Positions 34,956 through 43,824 of a stretch of 64,000 bases of DNA are shown in pieces; within the stretch, counting starts at the first letter, position 1; every line of letters begins with the position of its first letter. Source of the DNA: Burkholderia anthina (GTDB taxonomy: Bacteria; Pseudomonadota; Gammaproteobacteria; Burkholderiales; Burkholderiaceae). The stretch is taken from assembly GCF_001547525.1 (NCBI RefSeq), contig NZ_CM003768.1:930001-994000 (forward strand). The letters are read 5' to 3'. Made by a program: the position numbers and the translations under genes. A model generated the notes under the pieces. It saw nothing but the letters and a program-made list of their open reading frames with translations, made no database searches and was not told where the DNA came from.

Positions 34956-36602
34956 ATGACCGGATGGAATCACGCGCGGCAAGCGCGCGATGCCCGGCTC
35001 GCGGCCGGCGCGGCTTACGCGCGGGGCAAGCGGGTCGACGCGCGCGACACCGTCGCGTTGCTCGAAGCGGTGCTGCGGCCGGGCGACCGCGTATGCCTCG
35101 AAGGCGACAACCAGAAGCAGGCCGACTTGCTCGCCGTCGCGCTCGCCGACGTCGACAGCGCGAAGATCCACGACCTGCACATGGTGCAGTCGGGCGTCGT
35201 GCTGCCCGAGCATCTCGACGTGTTCGAGCGCGGCATCGCGAAGCGGCTCGACTTCGCGTATTCGGGCCCGCAATCGCAGCGCATCGCGAAGCTGCTGTTC
35301 GGCGGCAAGATCGCGCTCGGCGCGGTGCATACCTATCTCGAACTGTTCGCCCGCTACTTCATCGATCTCACGCCGCAGGTTGCGCTGATCGCGGCCGTGA
35401 GCGCCGACGCCGACGGCAACCTGTACACCGGCCCGAATACCGAGGACACGCCGACCGTCGTCGAGGCGACCGCGTTCAAGGACGGCATCGTGATCGCGCA
35501 GGTCGACCGCATCGTCGACAAGGTGCCGCGCGTCGACATCCCGGGCGACCGCGTGCATTTCGTCGTCGAGGCCGGCCGGCCGTTCTACGTCGAGCCGCTG
35601 TTCACGCGCGACCCGGCCGCGATCACCGAGACGCAGATCCTGACCGCGATGCTCGCGATCAAGGGCCTCTACGAACCGTACGGGATCAAGCGCCTGAACC
35701 ACGGGATCGGCTTCAACACGGCCGCGATCGAGCTGCTGCTGCCCACCTACGGCGCGAAGCTCGGGCTGAAGGGCAAGGTCTGCACGCACTGGGCGCTCAA
35801 TCCGCATCCGACGCTGATCCCCGCGATCGAATCGGGCTGGGTCGAGCAGATCCACTGCTTCGGCTCCGAGGTCGGGATGGACGACTACATCCGTGCGCGC
35901 TCCGACGTGTGGTTCACGGGCCCCGACGGGTCGCTGCGCTCGAACCGCGCGTTCTGCCAGACGGCCGGCCTCTATGCGTGCGACATGTTCATCGGCTCGA
36001 CGCTGCAGATCGACCTGTCCGGCCATTCGTCGACGGTCACGGCCGAGCGGATCGCCGGCTTCGGCGGCGCGCCGAACATGGGCAGCGACGCGCGCGGCCG
36101 GCGCCATCCGAGCGAGCCGTGGCTGAAGGCCGGCGCGGAAGCCGACCCGGACACGCCGGCGGCGCTGCGGCGCGGCCGCAAGCTGGTCGTGCAGATCGGC
36201 GAGACGTTCGGCGACAAGAACGTGCCGATGTTCGTCGAGAAGCTCGACGCGCTGAAGCTCGCCGACAAGCTGCAGCTCGACCTCGCGCCGATCATGGTCT
36301 ACGGCGACGACGTCACGCACATCGTCACCGAGGAAGGGATCGCGAACCTGCTGATGTGCCGCGACAAGGACGAACGCGAGCATGCGATCCGCGGCGTCGC
36401 CGGCTACACGGACGTCGGCCGCGGCCGCGACCGGAAGCTGGTCGAGCGGCTGCGCGAGCGCGGCGTGATCCGCCGCCCGGAGGATCTCGGCATCGATCCG
36501 CTCGACGCCGACCGCCGCTGGCTCGCCGCGCGTTCGATCAAGGATCTCGTGCACTGGTCGGGCGGGCTCTATGCGCCGCCGGCCCGGTTCCGCAACTGGT
36601 GA
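34956..36602 (+). CDS. mdcA: Malonate decarboxylase alpha subunit (acetyl-S-ACP:malonate ACP transferase)
   Basis: A 548-residue CoA-transferase-like subunit. It swaps the acetyl group on the acyl carrier protein MdcC for malonyl, the first step of the biotin-independent malonate decarboxylase cycle. Length and motifs match MdcA: GDNQKQADLLA, HDLHMVQSGVVLPEHLDVFE, FGGAPNMGSDARGRRHPSEPW and YGDDVTHIVTEEGIANLL. ATG 34956 follows GGAG at 8 bases. mdcC starts 10 bases after the stop. Confidence 0.97.
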   Translation: MTGWNHARQARDARLAAGAAYARGKRVDARDTVALLEAVLRPGDRVCLEGDNQKQADLLAVALADVDSAKIHDLHMVQSGVVLPEHLDVFERGIAKRLDFAYSGPQSQRIAKLLFGGKIALGAVHTYLELFARYFIDLTPQVALIAAVSADADGNLYTGPNTEDTPTVVEATAFKDGIVIAQVDRIVDKVPRVDIPGDRVHFVVEAGRPFYVEPLFTRDPAAITETQILTAMLAIKGLYEPYGIKRLNHGIGFNTAAIELLLPTYGAKLGLKGKVCTHWALNPHPTLIPAIESGWVEQIHCFGSEVGMDDYIRARSDVWFTGPDGSLRSNRAFCQTAGLYACDMFIGSTLQIDLSGHSSTVTAERIAGFGGAPNMGSDARGRRHPSEPWLKAGAEADPDTPAALRRGRKLVVQIGETFGDKNVPMFVEKLDALKLADKLQLDLAPIMVYGDDVTHIVTEEGIANLLMCRDKDEREHAIRGVAGYTDVGRGRDRKLVERLRERGVIRRPEDLGIDPLDADRRWLAARSIKDLVHWSGGLYAPPARFRNW

Positions 36603-36612
36603 GGAAGAGGGC

Positions 36613-36927
36613 ATGGAACAGTTGAACTACCGCTTCACCGCGCGCGAACGCGCGAAGGGCGAGCAGGCCGCGGCGCTCGTCGGCGTGGTCGCGTCCGGCA
36701 ACCTCGAGGTGCTCGTCGAGCGCGTGCTGCCGGGCAACGAATGCGAGATCGACATCCGCACCGCGGCCGTCGGCTTCGGCGCGGTCTGGCAGGCCGTCGT
36801 GTCGGATTTCGTCGAACGGCGCACGCCGGGCGGCCTGAAGCTGTCGATCAACGACGGCGGCGCGCGGCCCGACATGGTGTCGCTGCGGCTCGCGCAGGCC
36901 GTGCGCGCGATCGAGGGGGACGCATGA
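36613..36927 (+). CDS. mdcC: Malonate decarboxylase acyl carrier protein (delta subunit)
   Basis: A 104-residue acyl carrier protein specific to malonate decarboxylase, unrelated to fatty-acid ACP. The prosthetic-group Ser is most likely Ser28 in VVASGNLEVLVE; it carries 2'-(5''-phosphoribosyl)-3'-dephospho-CoA, attached by MdcG. The stop TGA overlaps the ATG of mdcD. ATG 36613 follows GAGGAAGAGGGC. Confidence 0.95.
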   Translation: MEQLNYRFTARERAKGEQAAALVGVVASGNLEVLVERVLPGNECEIDIRTAAVGFGAVWQAVVSDFVERRTPGGLKLSINDGGARPDMVSLRLAQAVRAIEGDA

Positions 36928-37859
36928 TGAGCGACGCGATCCACGACGCGCCGGCGTTCGTCCCGAACGCGGCGAGCTGGTACGAAGCATCGGCGCGACA
37001 GCGCATCGACGGGCTGCTCGACGCGGGCACTTTCAGCGAATTCCTCGGGCCGGCCGAGCGCGTGACGAGTCCGCACCTGCCGCTGTTCGACCTGCCGCGG
37101 CAGTTCGACGACGGGATGGTGGTCGGCCATGGCCGGCTCGACGGCCGGCCGGTGTTCGTCGCCGCGCAGGAAGGCCGCTTCATGGGCGGCGCGTTCGGCG
37201 AAGTGCACGGCGCGAAGCTCGCCGGGCTGCTGCGCGCCGCACGCGACGTCGGCAAGCCGGTGCTGATCCTGTTCGATACCGGCGGCGTGCGGCTGCAGGA
37301 AGCGAACGCGGGCGAGCTCGCGATCGCCGAGATCATGCGCGCGCTCGTCGACGCGCGTGCGGCCGGCGTGCCGGTGATCGGGCTGATCGGCGGGCGCGCG
37401 GGCTGCTATGGCGGCGGCGGGCTGCTCGCCGCGTGCTGTTCGGCGCTCGCGGTGTCGGAACAGGGGCGCATCAGCGTGTCGGGCCCCGAAGTGATCGAGA
37501 CCAACCGCGGCGTCGAGGAATTCGATTCGAAGGATCGCGCGCTGATCTGGCGCACGATGGGCGGCAAGCACCGGCGATTGATCGGCGGCGCCGATCGCTA
37601 CGTGGCCGATACGCCGGACGCGTTTCGCGCGGCCGCGCTCGATTTGATCGGCCGCGCGCCGGCGTTCGATGCGGCAATGCTGCGCGCGGAACAGGCGCGT
37701 CTCGAAGCGCGGATCGAACGGTTCGGCGGCTGCGAGGACGCACTCGACGTGTGGCGTGCGCTCGGCGCCGACAAGCCGGAAGCGATTCCCGGCATGCCCG
37801 ACGATGCATTCGCGAAGCTCGCCGACCAGTTACAGGAGGCCCGGCATGACGCTCGATGA
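36924..37859 (+). CDS. mdcD: Malonate decarboxylase beta subunit
   Basis: A 311-residue carboxyltransferase-like subunit. With MdcE it decarboxylates malonyl-S-ACP to acetyl-S-ACP. Crotonase-type features are GRFMGGAFGEVHGAKLAGLL, LILFDTGGVRLQEANAGELA and GRAGCYGGGGLLAAC (oxyanion-hole region). Two ATGs in a row (36924, 36927) can start it; the first overlaps the mdcC stop. The end overlaps mdcE by 14 bases, suggesting coupled translation. Confidence 0.96.
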   Translation: MMSDAIHDAPAFVPNAASWYEASARQRIDGLLDAGTFSEFLGPAERVTSPHLPLFDLPRQFDDGMVVGHGRLDGRPVFVAAQEGRFMGGAFGEVHGAKLAGLLRAARDVGKPVLILFDTGGVRLQEANAGELAIAEIMRALVDARAAGVPVIGLIGGRAGCYGGGGLLAACCSALAVSEQGRISVSGPEVIETNRGVEEFDSKDRALIWRTMGGKHRRLIGGADRYVADTPDAFRAAALDLIGRAPAFDAAMLRAEQARLEARIERFGGCEDALDVWRALGADKPEAIPGMPDDAFAKLADQLQEARHDAR

Positions 37860-38553
37860 AGTACTGAACGCGCTGTTTCCCGCTGGCCATTCGATTGCGC
37901 GTCATGGCGGCCTGCTCACGGGCCACGCGGAACTGGCCGGTACGCGCGTCGACGTGATCGGTGTGGCCGATCGCTTGCCGTTCGGCATCGACGAGGCGCT
38001 GACGCTGGCGTCGCGCGTGCTCGACACGGTCGCGCGCGGCGGCGAAACGCCGATCCTCGTGCTCGTCGACAGCGACAGCCAGCGGATGAGCAAGCGCGAC
38101 GAACTGCTCGGCCTGAACGAAGGGCTGTCGCATCTCGCGAAGTGCCTGATGCACGCGGATCTCGCCGGACACCGGACGGTCGGCGTGCTGTACGGCCACA
38201 CGGCGGCTGGCGCATTCATCGCGACCGCGCTCGCGACGCGCACGCTGCTCGCGGTGCCGGGCGCCGAGCCGGAGGTGATGGACCTGCCGTCGATGTCGCG
38301 CGTGACCAAGCTGCCGATCGACGTGCTGAAGGAGATGGCGCGTTCGACGCCGGTGTTCGCGCCGGGGCTCGACAACCTCGTGAAGATGGGCGCCGTCGAC
38401 GCCGTGCTCGATCCGTCCCGCGCGCTCGACGCGCAGGTCGGCGAATGGCTCGGCAAGCCGGCCGAGCGCATCGATCGGCGCGCGGCGCGCGGCCGGCCGG
38501 TCGCGACCGACGTCGCCGCCCGCGTCGAGGCGCTCGCGCGTGCCGCACGCTGA
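37846..38553 (+). CDS. mdcE: Malonate decarboxylase gamma subunit
   Basis: A 235-residue partner of MdcD. Conserved stretches include LVLVDSDSQRMSKRDELLGLNEGLSHLAK, HTAAGAFIATALATRTLLAVPGAEPEVMDLPSMSRVTKLP and FAPGLDNLVKMGAVD, all typical of MdcE. A perfect AGGAGG lies inside the end of mdcD before ATG 37846. The end overlaps the GTG start of mdcG by 14 bases. Confidence 0.96.
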   Translation: MTLDEVLNALFPAGHSIARHGGLLTGHAELAGTRVDVIGVADRLPFGIDEALTLASRVLDTVARGGETPILVLVDSDSQRMSKRDELLGLNEGLSHLAKCLMHADLAGHRTVGVLYGHTAAGAFIATALATRTLLAVPGAEPEVMDLPSMSRVTKLPIDVLKEMARSTPVFAPGLDNLVKMGAVDAVLDPSRALDAQVGEWLGKPAERIDRRAARGRPVATDVAARVEALARAAR

Positions 38554-39208
38554 GCTGCCGCTGCGCCGCCACACGCTCGTCACGCTGACGGCGGCCGGGT
38601 GGCGCGCGGCCTTTGCCCGCGACCCCGCGCTCGCGAGCGATCCGCTCGTGCGCGCCTGGGCCGAACACGGCCGACCGCTGATCGTGCGTCGCGCGTCGCC
38701 GGATGAAGCCGACGCCGGCCGCGTGCCGCTCGGCCTGCCGCTGCCGCCGTCGGCGGGCAAGCGGCGCATCGCGCTGAACGTGACCGCCGACGCGCTCGCG
38801 ACGGTCGGCCCGCTTCCCACATTGACCGACGTGCTCGCCGCCGCGCCCGCGGCCTGGCATGCGCCGCTGCGCGAGCTCGATGCGCTCGGCGCGCGCTGCG
38901 GCGTGCAGGGGCGCGTGTTCGGCAGCCTTGCATGGCAGGCGCTGACGGGTGACCCTTACCTGAGCGCATCGTCCGATCTGGACATCGTGTTTCCGCTGCC
39001 GGATGCCGCGTCGCTCGCGCCGCTGCTCGACGGTCTCGCGGCGATCGACGCGCGTGCGCCGATGCGCATCGACGGCGAACTGCTGCGCGCCGACGGCGCG
39101 GGCGTCAATTGGCGCGAACTGCACGCGCGGATGCCCGACGTCGCAGTGAAGACGGCGATCGCCGTCGAACTGATGCGCGCCGACGCCTTCACCGGAGGCA
39201 CGCGGTGA
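38540..39208 (+). CDS. mdcG: Malonate decarboxylase holo-ACP synthase (phosphoribosyl-dephospho-CoA transferase)
   Basis: A 222-residue nucleotidyltransferase-like enzyme that loads the prosthetic group on MdcC. The catalytic pattern is GSLAWQALTGDPYLSASSDLDIVF (about residues 134-157), with Gly-Ser and Asp-x-Asp as in the beta-polymerase nucleotidyltransferase fold. GTG start at 38540 inside mdcE. Its TGA overlaps the GTG start of mdcB. Confidence 0.94.
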   Translation: MPHAELPLRRHTLVTLTAAGWRAAFARDPALASDPLVRAWAEHGRPLIVRRASPDEADAGRVPLGLPLPPSAGKRRIALNVTADALATVGPLPTLTDVLAAAPAAWHAPLRELDALGARCGVQGRVFGSLAWQALTGDPYLSASSDLDIVFPLPDAASLAPLLDGLAAIDARAPMRIDGELLRADGAGVNWRELHARMPDVAVKTAIAVELMRADAFTGGTR

Positions 39209-40071
39209 ACGCACGAGCCGCCTGCCGCGTCGCCGCGCCGTCCGATGCCGAGCGTATCGCCGCGCTGGCCGAGCGCAGCCTCGTGCTCGAGATCGATACC
39301 TATCCGAAGCCGGGCCTCGTCAGTCACGTCGACACCGGCAGTCATACGGACATGGATGCTGCGACGTTCGCGCGCAGCGCCGCCGTGCTGCGGCCGTACT
39401 TCGCGGAACTCGCCGACGCCGGCGCACGCGATGCCGACATGGCCGTGCTGCGCAAGATCGGCCTGCGCGCCGAGCACGCGATGCTCGCCGCGACCGGCGG
39501 CGTCAATACGCATCGCGGCGCGATCTTCGGGCTCGGGCTGCTGTGCGCGGCCGCCGGCCGGCGCGCGATACCGGGCGCGGTGCCGGACGGGACGACGCTC
39601 GGCGCGTTCGTATCGCGTCGCTGGGGCGCCGAGATCCTTGGCGGCCCGCGTCTGCCGGACAGCCACGGCGAGCGCGCGAGCCGCCGCTACGGTGTCGGCG
39701 GTGCGCGTCGCGAGGCGGCCGACGGCTTCCCGACCGTGTACGCGGTCGGCTTGCCCGCGCTGCGCCGCGCCCGGCGCGACCTGCCGGACGATCCGGAAGC
39801 CGCGCGGGTCGCCGCATGCTTCGCGCTGATCGCCGCGCTCGACGACACGAATCTGCTGCACCGCGGCGGGCAGGACGGCCTCGATTTCGCCCGCGCGACA
39901 GCCCGTGCGTTCGTCGCGCGTGGCGGCGTGCGGGCGCGCGACTGGCGGCTGCGCGCGGCGGCCGCGCATCGGGCGTTCGTCGCGCGCCGGCTGAGCCCCG
40001 GCGGGGCAGCCGACCTGCTCGCGATGAGCGTGTTCGTCGATGTGCTCGAAGCCGAAGGGCACGTGCGATGA
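39205..40071 (+). CDS. mdcB: Triphosphoribosyl-dephospho-CoA synthase
   Basis: A 288-residue CitG/MdcB-family enzyme that makes 2'-(5''-triphosphoribosyl)-3'-dephospho-CoA from ATP and dephospho-CoA. Family motifs are LVLEIDTYPKPGLVSHVDTGSHTDMD, RKIGLRAEHAMLAATGGVNTHRGAIFGLGLL and LDDTNLLHRGGQDGLDFA. GTG 39205 is preceded by GGAGG and overlaps the mdcG stop; an in-frame ATG at 39109 lies inside mdcG and is rejected. The end overlaps mdcH. Confidence 0.95.
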   Translation: MNARAACRVAAPSDAERIAALAERSLVLEIDTYPKPGLVSHVDTGSHTDMDAATFARSAAVLRPYFAELADAGARDADMAVLRKIGLRAEHAMLAATGGVNTHRGAIFGLGLLCAAAGRRAIPGAVPDGTTLGAFVSRRWGAEILGGPRLPDSHGERASRRYGVGGARREAADGFPTVYAVGLPALRRARRDLPDDPEAARVAACFALIAALDDTNLLHRGGQDGLDFARATARAFVARGGVRARDWRLRAAAAHRAFVARRLSPGGAADLLAMSVFVDVLEAEGHVR

Positions 40072-41000
40072 CGCTGGCCATCCTGTGTTCGGGGCAAGGC
40101 GCACAGCGTGCCGACATGTTCGACCTGACCGGGGCGGCGCCGCAGGCCGACGCTTTGTTCGCGCATGCGGGCCGGCTGCTCGGCGACGATCCGCGCACGT
40201 GGGTCCGGCAGGCCGGGCCCGACGCGCTGACGGAAAACCGCGCCGCGCAGATTCTCTGCACGCTCCACGCGCTCGCGGCGGCTTCACTGCTCGACGCGGT
40301 GTGGCCGCGCCGGCGCTGTGTCGCCGGCTACAGCGTCGGCGAGGTCGGCTCGTGGAGTGTCGCGGGGATGATCGACCCGCACGACGCGCTCGATCTGGCT
40401 GATGCGCGTGCACGCGCGATGGATGCCGCGAGCGGCGGCGACGAGCGAATGGTGTTCGTGCGCGGCCTGACGCGCACACAGCTGGCGCGGCTGTGCGAGG
40501 GCCGCGACGCGGCCATCGCGATCGCGAACCCCGGCGATGCGTTCGTGGTCGCGGGGCGGCACGCCGATGTCGATGCCGTGGCCGACGCCGCGCTGCGAGC
40601 CGGTGCGCTGCGCGTCGCGCCCGTCTGCGTGCGGATCGCGTCGCACACGCGCCGGCTCGCGGCGGCCGTGCCGGCATTCCGCGCGACGCTGGCCGCGACG
40701 CGCGTGCGCCGGCCGCTGCCCGGCACGCGGCTGTTCTCGGGGATCGACGGCGCGTCGGTGCTCGACGTCGACACGGGCCTCGACAAGCTCGCGCGGCAGA
40801 TCGCGGAGCCGGTCGAGTGGGCGGCCTGTCTGGCGGCGTGCGTCGAGGCCGGCGCAACCGCGTTTCTCGAACTCGGCCCGGGGCGCGCGCTGGCCGAGAT
40901 GGCCGGCGGCGCATATCCCGCGCTGCCGGCGCGCAGCCTCGCGGATTTCCGTTCCGTCGACGGCGTGACGAGCTGGCTCGCGCGCGTCGCGGGCGGCTGA
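40068..41000 (+). CDS. mdcH: Malonate decarboxylase-specific malonyl-CoA:ACP transacylase (epsilon)
   Basis: A 310-residue FabD-like transacylase that primes the ACP of malonate decarboxylase. The active Ser is Ser89 in GYSVGEVGSW, the GQGAQ oxyanion motif is at residues 9-13, and the catalytic His is in RIASHTRRL. ATG 40068 overlaps the mdcB stop (ATGA). It is the last gene of the malonate operon and completes the set mdcACDEGBH. Confidence 0.95.
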   Translation: MTLAILCSGQGAQRADMFDLTGAAPQADALFAHAGRLLGDDPRTWVRQAGPDALTENRAAQILCTLHALAAASLLDAVWPRRRCVAGYSVGEVGSWSVAGMIDPHDALDLADARARAMDAASGGDERMVFVRGLTRTQLARLCEGRDAAIAIANPGDAFVVAGRHADVDAVADAALRAGALRVAPVCVRIASHTRRLAAAVPAFRATLAATRVRRPLPGTRLFSGIDGASVLDVDTGLDKLARQIAEPVEWAACLAACVEAGATAFLELGPGRALAEMAGGAYPALPARSLADFRSVDGVTSWLARVAGG

Positions 41001-41140
41001 CCGACGGGTCGACACCCGGTCGAAACCCGGCTTGAAACCCAGCCGTCGGGCACCGCTTTCGCACGGTGTGTTGCGCCGGCGCAGCAGCGTCGCGGCCGCC
41101 TCTTGCCACGCGAATTGGCGTCGCTACAATGGCGCCCGCC

Positions 41141-41650
41141 ATGAGACCAGCCGCCATCCTGCTCGCCGCGTTCTGCTGCGCGACGAGCGTCCACGCCAGC
41201 CAGATTCCGTCCGACGCCGCATCGGTCGGCACGTACTTTTCGTATGACAACGCGGCGGCCGACGCGACCGTCGATCTGATCGAACAGGCGCAGCGCCGCG
41301 TGCTGCTGGCCGGCTACACGCAGGTGTCGCCGGCGGTCGCGAGCGCGCTGCGCGCGGCCCGCGCGCGCGGGATCGAGGTACGCGTCGTGCTGGTGCGCCC
41401 GCCCCGCGCGGGCAAGACCAGCGGCGCCGGCTATCTGAAATCCGCTGGCATCGACGTCGCGATCGATTCGCGGCACGGCGGCCCCGCGTCGCGCTTCGTG
41501 ATCGTCGACGACAGCGTCGCGCTGACGACGCTGTCCGACGGCGCGGCCGAGCGGGCCGACACGGTGAACGTGTTCCGGCGCGCGCCCGACCTCGCGCAGT
41601 CCTACGCGCAGTCGTTCTGGCGGCTGTACCGGCAGGCCGCCGGCCTCTGA
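41141..41650 (+). CDS. Secreted phospholipase D-like domain protein, degenerate
   Basis: A 169-residue protein. The signal peptide (residues 1-19) ends at VHA, followed by a single PLD-like domain: ATVDLIEQAQRRVLLAGYTQ, LRAARARGIEVRVVLVRPP, then SAGIDVAIDSRHGGPASRFVIVDDSVAL. At the place of the catalytic HxKxxxxD motif it shows HGGPASRFVIVDD, so the Lys is missing. It is therefore probably not a normal PLD/Nuc nuclease, or it has another role. Start ATG 41141. Confidence 0.75.
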   Translation: MRPAAILLAAFCCATSVHASQIPSDAASVGTYFSYDNAAADATVDLIEQAQRRVLLAGYTQVSPAVASALRAARARGIEVRVVLVRPPRAGKTSGAGYLKSAGIDVAIDSRHGGPASRFVIVDDSVALTTLSDGAAERADTVNVFRRAPDLAQSYAQSFWRLYRQAAGL

Positions 41651-41773
41651 CCTTCCTCCGGCGCGTCGCGCGCCGGTTTGACCCCGCTTGCGTCGGTGCG
41701 ACCGATGAACCATGCTCGTGGACAGGCGCCGGCGCGGGGTGCGCGCATCCGGCGCAAGGGCAGGGAGCCGATC

Positions 41774-42421
41774 GTGACCGAACCCAGTTTTGCCGATCGC
41801 GCCGAGGCCGGCCGCCAGTTGGCCGACGCGTTGCGCGAATACGCGGGGCGCGGCGATGTCGTCGTGCTCGCGCTGCCGCGCGGCGGCGTGCCCGTCGCGT
41901 ATCCGGTCGCATGCGCGCTGCGCGCGCCGCTCGACGTGCTGGTCGTGCGCAAGCTCGGCGTGCCGTTCGACCCCGAGCTCGCGATGGGCGCGATCGCGAC
42001 GGGCGGCGCGACACATCTGCAACGCTCGACGATCCGCGCGATGGACGTATCGGACGCGCAACTCGCCGACGTGATCGCGCGCGAGACGGCCGAATTGCAT
42101 CGCCGCGAAGCGCTGTATCGCGGCGCCGCGCCGCCGCTGGCGGTGGAAGGGCGCATCGCGATCGTCGTCGACGACGGTGTCGCGACCGGCGCATCGATGC
42201 GTGTCGCGCTGCAGGCGCTGCGCGAGCGCCACCCGGCGCGCATCGTCGCGGCGGTGCCGGTGGCGCCGGCGGGGGCCGCGCATGCGTTCGACGGTCTGGC
42301 CGACGCGTTCGTCGCGGTGTCGCAGCCGCTACGGTTCTTCGGGATCAGCCAGTTCTACGCGCGCTTCGATCAGACGAGCGACGACGAGGTGCGCGCGCTG
42401 CTCGACGCGGCGCGCCCCTGA
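41774..42421 (+). CDS. Phosphoribosyltransferase family protein
   Basis: A 215-residue type I phosphoribosyltransferase. The PRPP-binding loop is visible as VVDDGVATGASM (about residues 133-144), and an early LALPRGGVPVAYPVA motif marks the PRTase subfamily often found beside erythromycin-esterase or alpha/beta-hydrolase domains. GTG 41774 follows CAGGGAG; a longer frame to 41678 exists. The substrate base is unknown. It converges with the PHA depolymerase-like gene (7-bp gap). Confidence 0.85.
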   Translation: MTEPSFADRAEAGRQLADALREYAGRGDVVVLALPRGGVPVAYPVACALRAPLDVLVVRKLGVPFDPELAMGAIATGGATHLQRSTIRAMDVSDAQLADVIARETAELHRREALYRGAAPPLAVEGRIAIVVDDGVATGASMRVALQALRERHPARIVAAVPVAPAGAAHAFDGLADAFVAVSQPLRFFGISQFYARFDQTSDDEVRALLDAARP

Positions 42422-42428
42422 CACGGGG

Positions 42429-43652
42429 TCACGTCCGACGGCTTCGGCGCAGGCGCTGGCGCGGTCGGCGGGCTTCCGCCAGCGCGAACACGCGCTGCAG
42501 CGCCGGATGGACGTTGCCGTGCCAGCGAGGCCCCGTAAACAGCCCGTAGTGATCGCAATCGTCGATGTCGACGCGATGGCGCTCGTCGGCGCAGAGGCCG
42601 CTGCACAGGTCGAGCGCCGCATGCGTCTGGCCGGCGCCCGTGACCGCGTCGCAGGCGCCTTCGACGGTCAGCAGCGCGGCGTCGCGCAGCGTGGCCGGTT
42701 CGACGCGCCGGCCGCGCACGCGCCACGCGCCGGTCGCGAGCAGCATGCGCTGGAACACGACGTCGACCGTGTCGAGGAAATAGTCGGCCGGCATGTCGAG
42801 CAGCGCGGTGTATTCGCGTAGCGCCCGCCGTGCGTCGGCGAGTCCGGTCATGTCGAAGCGGGAAGCGGCGAGCGCGTAGGTCTCGATCAGCGTCAGGAAG
42901 CGTTGCGGATACAGCAGCGCGATCTCGCCCTGTTGCAGATAGGTCGGAAACACGTGGCGACCGTGCCCGGCGAAGCCGGGCGGCACGACGTCGATCAGGT
43001 GGCGCCGGCACCAGTCGAGCGAATGGGCGGCAGCCGCGGCGCCGAGCGCGCTCGGGTTCGGGCGCGCATCGATCGGGCCGCCGATCAGTGTGACGCTCGC
43101 GGGCGGCGCGAGCCCGCGCGCGGCACGCAGCGCGAGCGCGCCGAGCGCCGGCACGGTCGCCTGGCACACGGCGACGACGTGCAGCGGCCGAGCGTCGCGC
43201 TGGAGCATGCCGACGAAATCGTCGAGCATCGCGACGTACTCGTCGAGCCCGAAACGGCCCGCCGCGAGCGGCACGTCGCGCGCATTGCGCCAGTCGGTCA
43301 CGCAGACGTCGCCGTCCGCGAGCAGCGTTTCCGCGGTTTCCCGCATCATCACGGCCGCGTGCCCGACGAGCGGCGCGCACAGCAGCACCGTGCGGCGCGC
43401 GTCGTCGTGCGCGAAGCGCCGCAGGTCGCAAAACGGCGTGTGCGCGACGACCTGCTCGCTGACGCCGGGCCACGCGAGGTCGAAGCCCGGTGGCGCGGCC
43501 TGGGGGCCGAGCAGCGGCTCGAACAGGTCGTCGTAGCACGACGAAGCGGCATGCGGCAGCGACGCCGCGGGCCATGCGTCGAACGCGTACCGCGTCGCCG
43601 CGCGCCATGCGCGCATCCATTCCCGCTGCTGCTCGACGACGGCATACCACAT
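42429..43652 (-). CDS. phaZ: Intracellular polyhydroxyalkanoate depolymerase-like protein
   Basis: A 407-residue protein of the intracellular PHB depolymerase family. The N-terminus MWYAVVEQQREWMRAW fits the family's MxYxxxExQR start. TLIGGPIDARPNPS and CQATVPALGAL are family stretches; the latter holds the nucleophile region, here Cys-Gln-Ala-Thr. The C-terminal LLTVEGACDAVTGAGQTHAA and a DHYGLFTGPRW with the His follow the depolymerase pattern. ATG 43652 is preferred over 43688 and 43697 by alignment. Burkholderia store PHB; this enzyme would hydrolyse it to 3-hydroxybutyrate. Confidence 0.85.
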   Translation of the reverse strand: MWYAVVEQQREWMRAWRAATRYAFDAWPAASLPHAASSCYDDLFEPLLGPQAAPPGFDLAWPGVSEQVVAHTPFCDLRRFAHDDARRTVLLCAPLVGHAAVMMRETAETLLADGDVCVTDWRNARDVPLAAGRFGLDEYVAMLDDFVGMLQRDARPLHVVAVCQATVPALGALALRAARGLAPPASVTLIGGPIDARPNPSALGAAAAAHSLDWCRRHLIDVVPPGFAGHGRHVFPTYLQQGEIALLYPQRFLTLIETYALAASRFDMTGLADARRALREYTALLDMPADYFLDTVDVVFQRMLLATGAWRVRGRRVEPATLRDAALLTVEGACDAVTGAGQTHAALDLCSGLCADERHRVDIDDCDHYGLFTGPRWHGNVHPALQRVFALAEARRPRQRLRRSRRT

Positions 43653-43824
43653 GGCGGACCCTGGGGCGGAAGGAGCGTGAATCTGCATTATGGTCACTGT
43701 GGCCGGGCAGCGGGAGCCGGATGTGCGGGCGGCTGATCTGCATCACGCGAACGGGCGCGCTAGGCGCCGCCGCGCGACGCTGCTACAGTCGCCGGTCCCA
43801 TTCCCTCGAAACGGAGCGTTTGCG

